Shown: in pieces, positions 21,978 to 33,200 of the stretch
Layout: the number at the start of each line of letters is the position of its first letter
Numbering within the stretch: position 1 is the stretch's first letter
Origin: Volvox africanus
Taxonomy: Eukaryota; Chlorophyta; Chlorophyceae; Chlamydomonadales; Volvocaceae
DNA length: 64,000 bases
Assembly (NCBI GenBank): GCA_030268105.1
Contig: BSDZ01000042.1
Span: 186,001 to 250,000 of the forward strand
Direction: 5' to 3'
Translations under genes and position numbers: made by a program
The notes under the pieces: generated by a model
Seen by the model: the letters and a program-made list of their open reading frames with translations, nothing else
The model's database searches: none
What the model was told of the DNA's origin: nothing

Positions 21978-23139
21978 GCAGCACCGGTGGAAGCCGTCGG
22001 CGGAACAGCGGTGCCACAGCAGCGAGCGGGGCAGTCGATGTGGCTGCAGGGCAGGTTAGCAGAGTTCGAAACTAGGTAGAGATCTCCTCTTTGTTGTCCA
22101 TGAAAATGATCTTTAGGGAGCTTAGGACGGACGGATAAAGATGAGGGATGCGTCACGGAATGCGGCTGTGTGCGCCTTTCCCTTTTTGGTGTCCGTTTTC
22201 ACGGTCTTTCGAAGAGCATGGCACACACAGCGCGGTGCCCCGTTCTACTGCGATATCTTTCCTCCTGTGGATGAGCTGTTGATGCCGTCGAAGCCTCCTG
22301 TCCTTACAGGCGCTGGCTCTGCTACACCGTGCTGTCGTCCTTGCTTACTGAATGCAAACATACACTTGCGCCGCTGCTCGGCTTGCGCTGATGTTTGAAC
22401 CTGGGTTTCCCGCGGTCTTTTGCCCGAACACAGTTCTTACGAAGTATTGAGCATGATCTTGCCGATGCAGGAATTTGAGATGCACTTCATCCTACGGTTT
22501 GAGTGTCAGATGTACAAAGTACGGGATGACGAGTACGTCATAGACTTTCAGGTACGACTTGATTGGGGTACGATCGCTGCTTGTAAGGGCTTTGGCCCTT
22601 ATGCAGTAAGGTTGATGCCGTCCCATATGCGGACCGATTTTGTTTCATTTCTCCGGTTGTTCAGTTGCGTGCGCCTGGTGCTCGTCTTAACACGTGTTTG
22701 CCTTTCTGTTTCTGTCGGTTTCCTGTCTGGTACCATCGCTGCCAGTTTCCTGTTTTTTGGGATTGCCACCTGCCACTTACCACCTGCGGTGTCCCAAGAC
22801 GGCAGAGACGTTTTTATATTCAGATGTCGTCCCCGTGACATCCCATGGTGTCTCTCCCTGCATGTCAGGCGTCTCGAACTGCCGTATTGTTCCTGGGCCC
22901 GGTTGACATATAGTCAGGTCAAGGCCATGTGCAGCTTAAACTAGCATATGAATACGCAAACACGGGCATGACGCCATACCACCATTATAACTTTCCCCCT
23001 TCACCGATCCAGACCGTCCCTCATCCTTTCCTTTTGTCCCGCGCCTGCTCTCGCATGTCTTCTAAAACAGCGTGTCGGCGGGGAGTTGTTTCTGTTCATG
23101 GATATCTGTGGTCGGGTATTGTCCGACCTCCGCATGTAG
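21978..23139 (+). pseudogene. Orphan SnRK1 exons 13-15 (duplicated 3' end)
   Basis: Exact copies of the last three kinase exons at 21978-22054, 22471-22551 and 23071-23139. They encode a Gly/Ser-rich linker, the EFEMHFILRFECQMYKV segment and the C-terminus ending VLSDLRM. No upstream kinase or UBA exons accompany them, so the piece cannot make a kinase. Long-range splicing from exon 12 (15436-15598) past the first set would give the same protein with a different 3' UTR. It should not be annotated as a second kinase. Confidence 0.9.
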
Positions 23140-24079
23140 CGGGCTTGCAATGGTGCAGCGGAATAATGTTTAGGAACTCTGGAAATCTTGAAACGGATCT
23201 CGCTTCACGCTGGTGTCGGAGGAATGGGGTGTACGTTGCCCCGAACAACACCTGCGGGCTGGTCCAACCTCCAGCTTTAAGAATTACACGGTTATCCGGA
23301 GGGCTGCCGTGATACGATTTATCGCTTGATCGAGGAGCTGGAGATGAGCAGCAAGCTTGCATGGTCATATCAGAAAATGGCCCTTATGCTGTCGCACGTG
23401 ACCGGATTTCGGCTTTTAGATGCACGGCAGCTAACCCAGCCGCCGCAATCGGGTTATATGGCGGAGAAAGTCTATCCAGGGATACTCATGCTCATTTCGG
23501 TTGAGCAAATACGCCTGGGGACACGGTTTGGATGTGACCAGCGACACAAGCATCGCTTTGGCGGCGGGATGGGGTTATGTCATCGGTGTTTGTGTTTGTT
23601 TGGTTGTGAAAAAGGCGCCTGCTACAGAAAGGGATCCTGGCTTAACGGTGATAAGGTTGGCTGGCTGCTGCCACTGCTTGCTAACCTATGGTGCCGGTCG
23701 CACACGAAATTAATGTCGATGATGCCCATGGGACAGTTGGCTAGGAATGCGTGCTCTCCCGTGGAACGGGCACATCAGATCACATCACATCACATCAGAC
23801 AGAGCATTTGAGTAGTGAGTTGCAAGAGCCCGCGAATGGCAATATGAAAGAACTGGTCTTTCTGGGGACTTCCGCCTGGATGAGCTTATTGGAGTGATAA
23901 GCTTCTTACGGAACGGCAAAACCTCTTGCTTGTCAAGTGCGTGCTTGTCAGCGATGCACTTCTGCACCGGGTGTGGGGTGCGATGCACCTCGACTGCTAA
24001 GAACTGTTTAGTTGTTGCTCTCGGAACAAAAGCCATTGCCATTTCTGTTACAATTGCACTGTGCTAATAAAGGCCTAGG

Positions 24080-24964
24080 TCAAGAACCGAAGGCCTGACG
24101 AACAACAAAAACAAGAAGGGGGGGGGTGAGGGCCAGCTTCACACTGAGCGAAACCACACAACTTAGCCAGCTCTCGCTTCTGAACCAGGCGGCGATTCTT
24201 CTTTTGGCTGTAATGCGCAGTCCAATCGCCAACCAGGCCAACTTGGCTAACTTCTCCTTGGGCACCTCGAACAAACCATCCGCCATATTAACAGTGATAC
24301 CTAAATGGTAAACGGACTGAGACAGAGTCCACTGGCACTTCGTGGGATGGCAAGATACGCCCAAGAAATCAATGCTCTCCTTGATCCACTGAGCTCCAAC
24401 ACGGGCTTGCTGCTCGGAAGCGAAAACAAACAGAAAATCATCAAGGTACGGTAAGACACGCACACCCAACCGGGTGGGTCGACCACACCGCGCCGGGGGA
24501 TAAAACTGGTGTGGGGGGAGGGGGGCTTCAGGTGAGAACGCCCACCACCAACCGAGGCCAGGGGATCACGCCAGAAACGCACAACGTTGCGCATGATCTT
24601 GGAAAACCAATAAGGGCTGTTGAGCCAGCCCATTGGTAGTGCGTTCACCTGGGCGGGATAATTGACGTGACAGATCTTGTCGTTACAAATTGCAGATAGC
24701 AGTAACCAGCAGATGGCCAAGTATAAATGAGGCAGCCGCCGCCCGGTCCAGTAAGAAGGCATTCAGATCCAGAGCCCGCAACCGGGCGCCGCCATCCGTC
24801 AGGGCGCGAACCAGGCGGGGTGTGTGAGGACACGTCCAGACAACTTCCTGCCTGAGAGAAGAGGGGCAAAGAGCGCACGGCGGTGCGGAGCCACTCACAT
24901 GGATCACGTTCACAGTGGCATGCAAACTGTACAACTTAACTTTATGAGCTGCGCCGCGTAGCAA
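24080..24964 (-). mobile_element. Reverse transcriptase remnant, copy 2
   Basis: Same sequence as the remnant at 18525-19409, carried by the tandem duplication, with the YLDD codons at 24437-24448. The same frameshifts are present, so the element was already broken before it was duplicated. Confidence 0.75.
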
Positions 24965-25958
24965 GGCGCATCAGCCTGACAGAGCCGGTAACGGCAGGTG
25001 TGATGTAGTCCGGGTTTAAATCACCTGCAGGACAGGTTCTGCTGCGCGCACTTCGCATACTTGCCCAGCGATGCAGTGCAGGGACCCAGAAAGGAAAACC
25101 CTAAAACCACATCAATGTGGCCTTGACGAAGTGCCACATCTGACATAACCATTCCTTGATGCCATTTTATAGACTCTTTTACTCTCGTTCCCAATCCTGG
25201 AAATACGCATCCCTACGTACGCACACGTAAACCTACCTACCTGCCGAACAGCCATCGGAGGGTGAGCTCCTGGAGCCTTGTAAGATTGCTGAGGGCCACC
25301 AGGCCCCGGCTGAACGCCCACTACAAACAGCCCGGTGGAAGGGGATAGAGGGAATACACGAGACCTGGTGCTGCTGTTATGAATCGCTACAAATTACTAA
25401 CCACCATCTAGAGAGATACAACTGGGTGTGAGTTTAATGGTACTGCCTTCATTTAAGGTCAAGAAGGTGGAAATAGTGAACGTAAACTACGTACCCGCCA
25501 AGGCCGTTAAAAAGTACCAACGAATAGAGGCGATCAAGTAAAAGGACAGTGGGTTCTGAAACGTGAAACAGCGGCGCGAAAAGAAATAAGAGAGTCAGTC
25601 CGCTGAGATGGATTGCAATGGCGGAAAGCGACGGCGCGTGCAAAAGCAACAACTCGAGCTGAGGCGCACAGTTTATCGCCGCGACCCAGTGGCCCCATCC
25701 GCAAGGAGCGGGCCTTATCCAGAACGACACGACGCTGACGATGACGTAGCATAGCCGCACAAAACAAAAGCCAAACAGCCCAGCCCTGCCCACCATATGC
25801 CAAATGAGGTGCTAGGAAGCTGGCTGGTGAAACAACGAGTGAGGGAAGAGATGGGAAAATAGTAGTGGTGGTAGTAACAGTGTACGAAACGCAGAAGACG
25901 CACACGTCGGACACCACACCAGGACATTAACACTTGCAGCAACTCGAGCCAATGCACG

Positions 25959-26372
25959 GACTGATACGAGCCCTGGTACTGGTACGGCGGCGATGGAGGT
26001 GGTGTTGGCGGTCTTGGCGTCGGTCTCCGTGGTGGCGGTGGTGAAGGCGGTAGCGGTGATGGTGTATGTGGCCGTGGTGGCGGTGGTGGCGATGGTGGGA
26101 ATGGTGGCCTCTCTCCCTCCCTCCCTCCGTCCTTCCGACTGCCCACCCAATCTCCCCCCCGCCCTCCCTCCCTCCCTCCCTCCCTCCCTTTCTACCTACA
26201 TACGGCGGTGGCGATGGTGGCTGTCATGATGGCGGTCGCGAAGGTATCTACATACACGTTTTCCCATTCAGACTCGATCCCGTATAATGACATACCCGTT
26301 TCAATTCCGTTGGTGTAGCTCGTCGACAACCGGGGTGGGAGAGGGAGAAAGAGAGGGCACACGGGAGGGAGG
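25959..26372 (-). repeat. Diverged copy of the long-unit array module, copy 2
   Basis: Copy of 20404-20817 carried by the 5,555-bp duplication. Confidence 0.8.
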
Positions 26373-26801
26373 GAGCCTCGAGGCTCAACACGACGACACG
26401 GCGCACCTACGGGCAGTTATGGATACAACTTCCAACCCCGCACCTCCCATCTTGCGGCATTCCTCGACGCACGTCCAAATATATACAACGCAATACAAAC
26501 CAACATCGCATAGAAGGGCAGAAGCCATGATTTATGTCCTCACTCTACCAGCATTGAGCACGGCACAGCATTCAGCAATCTCAGCTGGAACTGAGGCAAA
26601 CAAGTGAGTCAGAGTGGTCCGGTCGCTGGCATCTTCGCTCCTTTCACCTGCCAATCCTTACAGGTCACAGCACGTTCCAGGCATCAAAGCCCCACCACTG
26701 CAGTCTGTCCTGCACCTCCGGACAACCAACAGGTGCCGGCAGCCGCCAGAAGTAGTGGTGGTCAACCATACGGAGCGCCACCAGTGGGGCCATCTGCGAT
26801 C
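26373..26801. repeat. 429-bp dispersed segment, complete copy
   Basis: Aligns without gaps to 57461-57889 and 61713-62141. The left border follows the G/A-rich tail of the array-like module; the right border is at GATC, after which this locus continues GGTATGAG whereas the others continue ACAAGG. A plus-strand frame near its right end (SSGGQPYGAPPVGPSAI) looks like Pro/Gly-rich coding sequence behind a CCTTACAG acceptor, so this may be an exon-bearing fragment of another gene. No inverted ends or target duplications were seen, so a transposon is not supported. Confidence 0.8.
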
Positions 26802-27136
26802 GGTATGAGTGGAGTGCATGTGTCAGTAAAGAGGGCATGGCCACTGACGGTAGGCTGGCGGAACCCAGGAGGTGAAATACGGTGCTACGACGCCTGAGAA
26901 CTGAGATCCATGCCATGGCCATTTCCCATGAAGCTCGCCAGCGATCAGAGTTTTAATGCCGTACTGCACTCCATCCACGGCCAGCCGGCCGGCCATCGCC
27001 TAACGCGGTGCAGCTGACGTCGAGGCATGTACTGACACATCTTAACCTACATGAGCACCCCCTCTGCCGCATTCTGAAATGGCAATCCGCACCTATACCC
27101 GGATTCCAACTAACCCCTTCCCTGCCAGCCCCTTAC
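26802..27136 (-). other. 3' side of the LRR gene, exons unresolved
   Basis: Lies beyond the last recognised LRR exon on the minus strand. A GTAAGG donor at 27136 shows that the transcript should continue here or further left. A short minus frame reading QYGIKTLIAGELHGKWP (about 26975-26925) is a candidate next exon. The 3' end of the gene may have been displaced by the segment to the left. Confidence 0.35.
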
Positions 27137-27262
27137 ATCCGGGTCAAGCTCCACGTCTTCGAAGCGGCGCGGATCCAGCATCAGATGCCGCAGCTGCGTC
27201 AGTCCCCACAGATGCGGCATCAGCTGGTGGTTGAAGCCGCCCAGTCCCAGCGTGGTCAGGTC
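27137..27262 (-). CDS. LRR exon (42 codons), putative giant LRR gene
   Basis: A phase 0 to phase 0 exon of exactly 42 codons between a TCGCAG acceptor and a GTAAGG donor. It reads DLTTLGLGGFNHQLM, LWGLTQLRHLMLD and FEDVELDPD, close to two LRR turns. Modular exons of this kind are common in LRR genes. It follows the 28208-27677 exon, whose donor at 27676 is also phase 0. Confidence 0.7.
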
Positions 27263-30200
27263 CTGCGACCGGGAATAGGGCCGACTGTAATAGGGCCCGT
27301 CTGAGCCCGTCAACAGCAAACGAAGGAAGAAGGGCTCATGGTGCTTTGGGGTGCAGTTCTGATTTTGGACAGTGGCACGCTGCCTCTCAACACACAAAGG
27401 CCTAAACGCAATCTCATACGGAGCTGGGCATAACGAAAACCCTCATATACTGCCAAATATATGAACGTCAGCCCAGTTGATTTATTGTTCCAGTCGGTAC
27501 AGGGACATCAATCCGGAAGCAGGCGCGTTGCCCTAGGTGGCATTTACTAATACCCCAAGCCCTAAGCTTGTCCCTGTCCCTCTACCCGCCCCTTTACCTT
27601 CCATGGCTTTGTGTGGTCAGGAGTCGGATATTTCGTTCTAACGATTTTCGCTTGACCCTCGGAGCCCCTATCTCACCTTCAGTAAATGTAGCGCCTTAAT
27701 GAGCTGCAATGGCAGGTCTTCCTGCTTGCTGACATGCCGTATGACGAGAGTCTGCAACGCCGGCAGTGCGGCCGCCATCTCCTCCGGTCGGGCGCCTTCA
27801 AAGTTGCAGTCTGCCAGCCACATACGCAACAGGGACGGCGCAATCGCGTAATTGTTGACCTTACCGCGCAGTCTGCTCCCGTCTCCACCAAAGCCGTTGC
27901 CCCTCGCGCTGCCACTACGTAAGCCAATGTTGCCATCGCCGCTCGTTCTGGCATCTGACGGTGTGTCGGAGGCTGTTAGATCTTCCCGAGACGGCCCCTG
28001 GGTAAGGGGTGGCATCATCCACCCCTCTGTCTGTGTGGCCACGGAGCAGGTGCCCTTCCGGTGACCCCCAGATCCACCCGTCATCATCGGCGTGGACCCT
28101 GTTGGGCCAGTTTTTGTTGTTGTCGCTTCTGCTGCTGCTGCTGCCGGAAACTCAAATGGCGTCCCCGCACAGAGGTTGACGCGGTTGGCGCACAGGCTCT
28201 TGAGCGTCCTGTGGTTCAGCAACCGAGTGCAAGATTAAGAAAGTGCCATCAGGACGGGGTGTTGAAGACTGAGGAGTTTGGAGGGAGGCGTAAGGCACCA
28301 CCATCATGCCTAACAACGAGGGGGGGAGGAGAAGGGGGAAAAGGAGGGCACACGGGAGGGAGGGAGTGAGATCGGGAGGGAAGTAGGTACGGCACCGATA
28401 CTTACCTTTTCACCGACGACTCCACGAACGCCATCGCCATCACCACCGCCACCACCAAAGCACCACCATCATGCCTAACAACGAGGGGGGGGGGAGAAGG
28501 GGGAAAAGGAGGGCACACGGGAGGGAGGGAGTGAGATCGGGAGGGAAGTAGGTACGGCACCGATACTTACCTTTTCACCGACGACTCCACGAACGCCACT
28601 GCCATCACCACCGCCACCACCAAAGCACCACCATCATGCCTAACAACGAGGGGGGGGGAGAAGGGGGAAAAGGAGGGCACACGGGAGGGAGGGAGTGAGA
28701 TCGGGAGGGAAGTAGGTACGGCACCGATACTTACCTTTTCACCGACGACTCCACGAACGCCATCGCCACCACCACCGCCACCACCAAAGCACCACCATCA
28801 TGCCTAACAACGAGGGGGGGGGGAGAAGGGGGAAAAGGAGGGCACACGGGAGGGAGGGAGTGAGATCGGGAGGGAAGTAGGTACGGCACCGATACTTACC
28901 TTTTCACCGACGACTCCACGAACGCCATCGCCACCACCACCGCCACCACCAAAGCACCACCATCATGCCTAACAACGAGGGGGGGAGGAGAAGGGGGAAA
29001 AGGAGGGCACACGGGAGGGAGGGAGTGAGATCGGGAGGGAAGTAGGTACGGCACCGATACTTACCTTTTCACCGACGACTCCACGAACGCCATCGCCACC
29101 ACCACCGCCACCACCAAAGCACCACCATCATGCCTAACAACGAGGGGGGGGGAGAAGGGGGAAAAGGAGGGCACACGGGAGGGAGGGAGTGAGATCGGGA
29201 GGGAAGTAGGTACGGCACCGATACTTACCTTTTCACCGACGACTCCACGAACGCCATCGCCACCACCACCGCCACCACCAAAGCACCACCATCATGCCTA
29301 ACAACGAGGGGGGGGGAGAAGGGGGAAAAGGAGGGCACACGGGAGGGAGGGAGTGAGATCGGGAGGGAAGTAGGTACGGCACCGATACTTACCTTTTCAC
29401 CGACGACTCCACGAACGCCATCGCCACCACCACCACCGCCACCACCAAAGCACCACCATCATGCCTAACAACGAGGGGGGGGGGAGAAGGGGGAAAAGGA
29501 GGGCACACGGGAGGGAGGGAGTGAGATCGGGAGGGAAGTAGGTACGGCACCGATACTTACCTTTTCACCGACGACTCCACGAACGCCATCGCCACCACCA
29601 CCGCCACCACCAAAGCACCACCATCATGCCTAACAACGAGGGGGGGGGGGAGAAGGGGGAAAAGGAGGGCACACGGGAGGGAGGGAGTGAGATCGGGAGG
29701 GAAGTAGGTACGGCACCGATACTTACCTTTTCACCGACGACTCCACGAACGCCATCGCCACCACCACCGCCACCACCAAAGCACCACCATCATGCCTAAC
29801 AACGAGGGGGGGGGAGAAGGGGGAAAAGGAGGGCACACGGGAGGGAGGGAGTGAGATCGGGAGGGAAGTAGGTACGGCACCGATACTTACCTTTTCACCG
29901 ACGACTCCACGAACGCCATCGCCACCACCACCGCCACCACCAAAGCACCACCATCATGCCTAACAACGAGGGGGGGGGGAGAAGGGGGAAAAGGAGGGCA
30001 CACGGGAGGGAGGGAGTGAGATCGGGAGGGAAGTAGGTACGGCACCGATACTTACCTTTTCACCGACGACTCCACGAACGCCATCGCCATCACCACCGCC
30101 ACCACCAAAGAACCACCATCATGCCTAACAACGAGGGGGGGGGGAGAAGGGGGAAAAGGAGGGCACACGGGAGGGAGGGAGTGAGATCGGGAGGGAAGTA

Positions 30201-33200
30201 GGTACGGCACCGATACTTACCTTTTCACCGACGACTCCACGAACGCCATCGCCACCACCACCGCCACCACCAAAGCACCACCATCATGCCTAACAACGAG
30301 GGGGGGGGAGAAGGGGGAAAAGGAGGGCACACGGGAGGGAGGGAGTGAGATCGGGAGGGAAGTAGGTACGGCACCGATACTTACCTTTTCACCGACGACT
30401 CCACGAACGCCATCGCCATCACCACCGCCACCACCAAAGCACCACCATCATGCCTAACAACGAGGGGGGGGGGAGAAGGGGGAAAAGGAGGGCACACGGG
30501 AGGGAGGGAGTGAGATCGGGAGGGAAGTAGGTACGGCACCGATACTTACCTTTTCACCGACGACTCCACGAACGCCATCGCCATCACCACCGCCACCACC
30601 AAAGCACCACCATCATGCCTAACAACGAGGGGGGGGGAGAAGGGGGAAAAGGAGGGCACACGGGAGGGAGGGAGTGAGATCGGGAGGGAAGTAGGTACGG
30701 CACCGATACTTACCTTTTCACCGACGACTCCACGAACGCCATCGCCATCACCACCGCCACCACCAAAGCACCACCATCATGCCTAACAACGAGGGGGGGG
30801 GAGAAGGGGGAAAAGGAGGGCACACGGGAGGGAGGGAGTGAGATCGGGAGGGAAGTAGGTACGGCACCGATACTTACCTTTTCACCGACGACTCCACGAA
30901 CGCCATCGCCATCACCACCGCCACCACCAAAGCACCACCATCATGCCTAACAACGAGGGGGGGGGAGAAGGGGGAAAAGGAGGGCACACGGGAGGGAGGG
31001 AGTGAGATCGGGAGGGAAGTAGGTACGGCACCGATACTTACCTTTTCACCGACGACTCCACGAACGCCATCGCCATCACCACCGCCACCACCAAAGCACC
31101 ACCATCATGCCTAACAACGAGGGGGGGGGAGAAGGGGGAAAAGGAGGGCACACGGGAGGGAGGGAGTGAGATCGGGAGGGAAGTAGGTACGGCACCGATA
31201 CTTACCTTTTCACCGACGACTCCACGAACGCCATCGCCATCACCACCGCCACCACCAAAGCACCACCATCATGCCTAACAACGAGGGGGGGGGGGAGAAG
31301 GGGGAAAAGGAGGGCACACGGGAGGGAGGGAGTGAGATCGGGAGGGAAGTAGGTACGGCACCGATACTTACCTTTTCACCGACGACTCCAAGAACGCCAT
31401 CGCCACCACCACCGCCACCACCAAAGCACCACCATCATGCCTAACAACGAGGGGGGGGGGAGAAGGGGGGAAAGCAGGGCACACGGGAGGGAGGGAGTGA
31501 GATCGGGAGGGAAGTAGGTACGGCACCGATACTTACCTTTTCACCGACGACTCCACGAACGCCATCGCCACCACCACCGCCACCACCAAAGCACCACCAT
31601 CATGCCTAACAACGAGGGGGTGGGAGAAGGGGGAAAAGGAGGGCACACGGGAGGGAGGGAGTGAGATCGGGAGGGAAGTAGGTACGGCACCGATACTTAC
31701 CTTTTCACCGACGACTCCACGAACGCCATCGCCACCACCACCGCCACCACCAAAGCACCACCATCATGCCTAACAACGAGGGGGGGGGAGAAGGGGGGAA
31801 AGCAGGGCACACGGGAGGGAGGGAGTGAGATCGGGAGGGAAGTAGGTACGGCACCGATACTTACCTTTTCACCGACGACTCCACGAACGCCATCGCCACC
31901 ACCACCGCCACCACCAAAGCACCACCATCATGCCTAACAACGAGGGGGGGGGAGAAGGGGGGAAAGCAGGGCACACGGGAGGGAGGGAGTGAGATCGGGA
32001 GGGAAGTAGGTACGGCACCGATACTTACCTTTTCACCGACGACTCCACGAACGCCATCGCCACCACCACCGCCACCACCAAAGCACCACCATCATGCCTA
32101 ACAACGAGGGGGGGGGAGAAGGGGGAAAAGGAGGGCACACGGGAGGGAGGGAGTGAGATCGGGAGGGAAGTAGGTACGGCACCGATACTTACCTTTTCAC
32201 CGACGACTCCACGAACGCCATCGCCATCACCACCGCCACCACCAAAGCACCACCATCATGCCTAACAACGAGGGGGTGGGAGAAGGGGGAAAAGGAGCGC
32301 ACACTGGAGGGAGGGAGTGAGATCGGGAGGGAAGTAGGTACGGCACCGATACTTAACCCTAATGTTATCCCTCAGTTGAGCAAGGTATCAAAATGCAGGT
32401 GCCACCATTGAGACTAAATCCCGGACTATTACGTACCTGTTTTCATTTCATTGGTGTATCTCTGTTGTGTCCGCCTGCAAAGGCCAAATCGAAAAATGTC
32501 AGTATAAGGTCCAATAATGAGCACTACCCGTAGATACCCCAGGATACTTACAGCGTTGGTGGCCATGATGGCTGTGGGGGCGGACATGGCGGTACGGCGG
32601 CGATGGAGGCGGTGTTGGCGGTCTTGGCGTCGGTCGCCGTGGTGGCGGTGGTGAAGGCGGTAGCGGTGACGGTGCATGTGGCCGTGGTGACGGTGCATGT
32701 GGCTGTCATGATGGCAGTCGCGAAGGTATCTACATACCATTTTTCCCATTCAGACTCGATCCCGTATAATGACGTACCCGTTTCAATTCCGTTGGCGTAG
32801 CTCGCCGACAACGGGGGTGGGAGAGAAGGGGGAAAAGGAGCGCACACTGGAGGGAGGGAGTGAGATCGGGAGGGAAGTAGGTACGGCACCGATACTTAAC
32901 CCTAATGTTATCCCTCAGTTGAGCAAGGTATCAAAATGCAGGTGCCACCATTGAGACTAAATCCCGGACTATTACGTACCTGTTTTCATTTCATTGGTGT
33001 ATCTCTGTTGTGTCCGCCTGCAAAGGCCAAATCGAAAAATGTCAGTATAAGGTCCAATAATGAGCACTACCCGTAGATACCCCAGGATACTTACAGCGTT
33101 GGTGGCCATGATGGCTGTGGGGGCGGACATGGCGGTACGGCGGCGATGGAGGCGGTGTTGGCGGTCTTGGCGTCGGTCGCCGTGGTGGCGGTGGTGAAGG

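Larger units (their letters stand above)
21216..26770. repeat. 5,555-bp direct tandem duplication, copy 2
   Basis: Second copy of 15661-21215. Its right end runs on smoothly through the dispersed segment (GTCAACCATACGG), which is the arrangement also found near 57.9 kb. The left side of copy 1 (SnRK1 intron 12) and the right side of copy 2 are therefore the ancestral flanks, and 21215/21216 is the new junction. Confidence 0.95.

Noticed and set aside
21978..23139. A second SnRK1 gene
   Set aside because: Only exons 13-15 are present, inside the tandem duplication; no kinase-domain exons accompany them.
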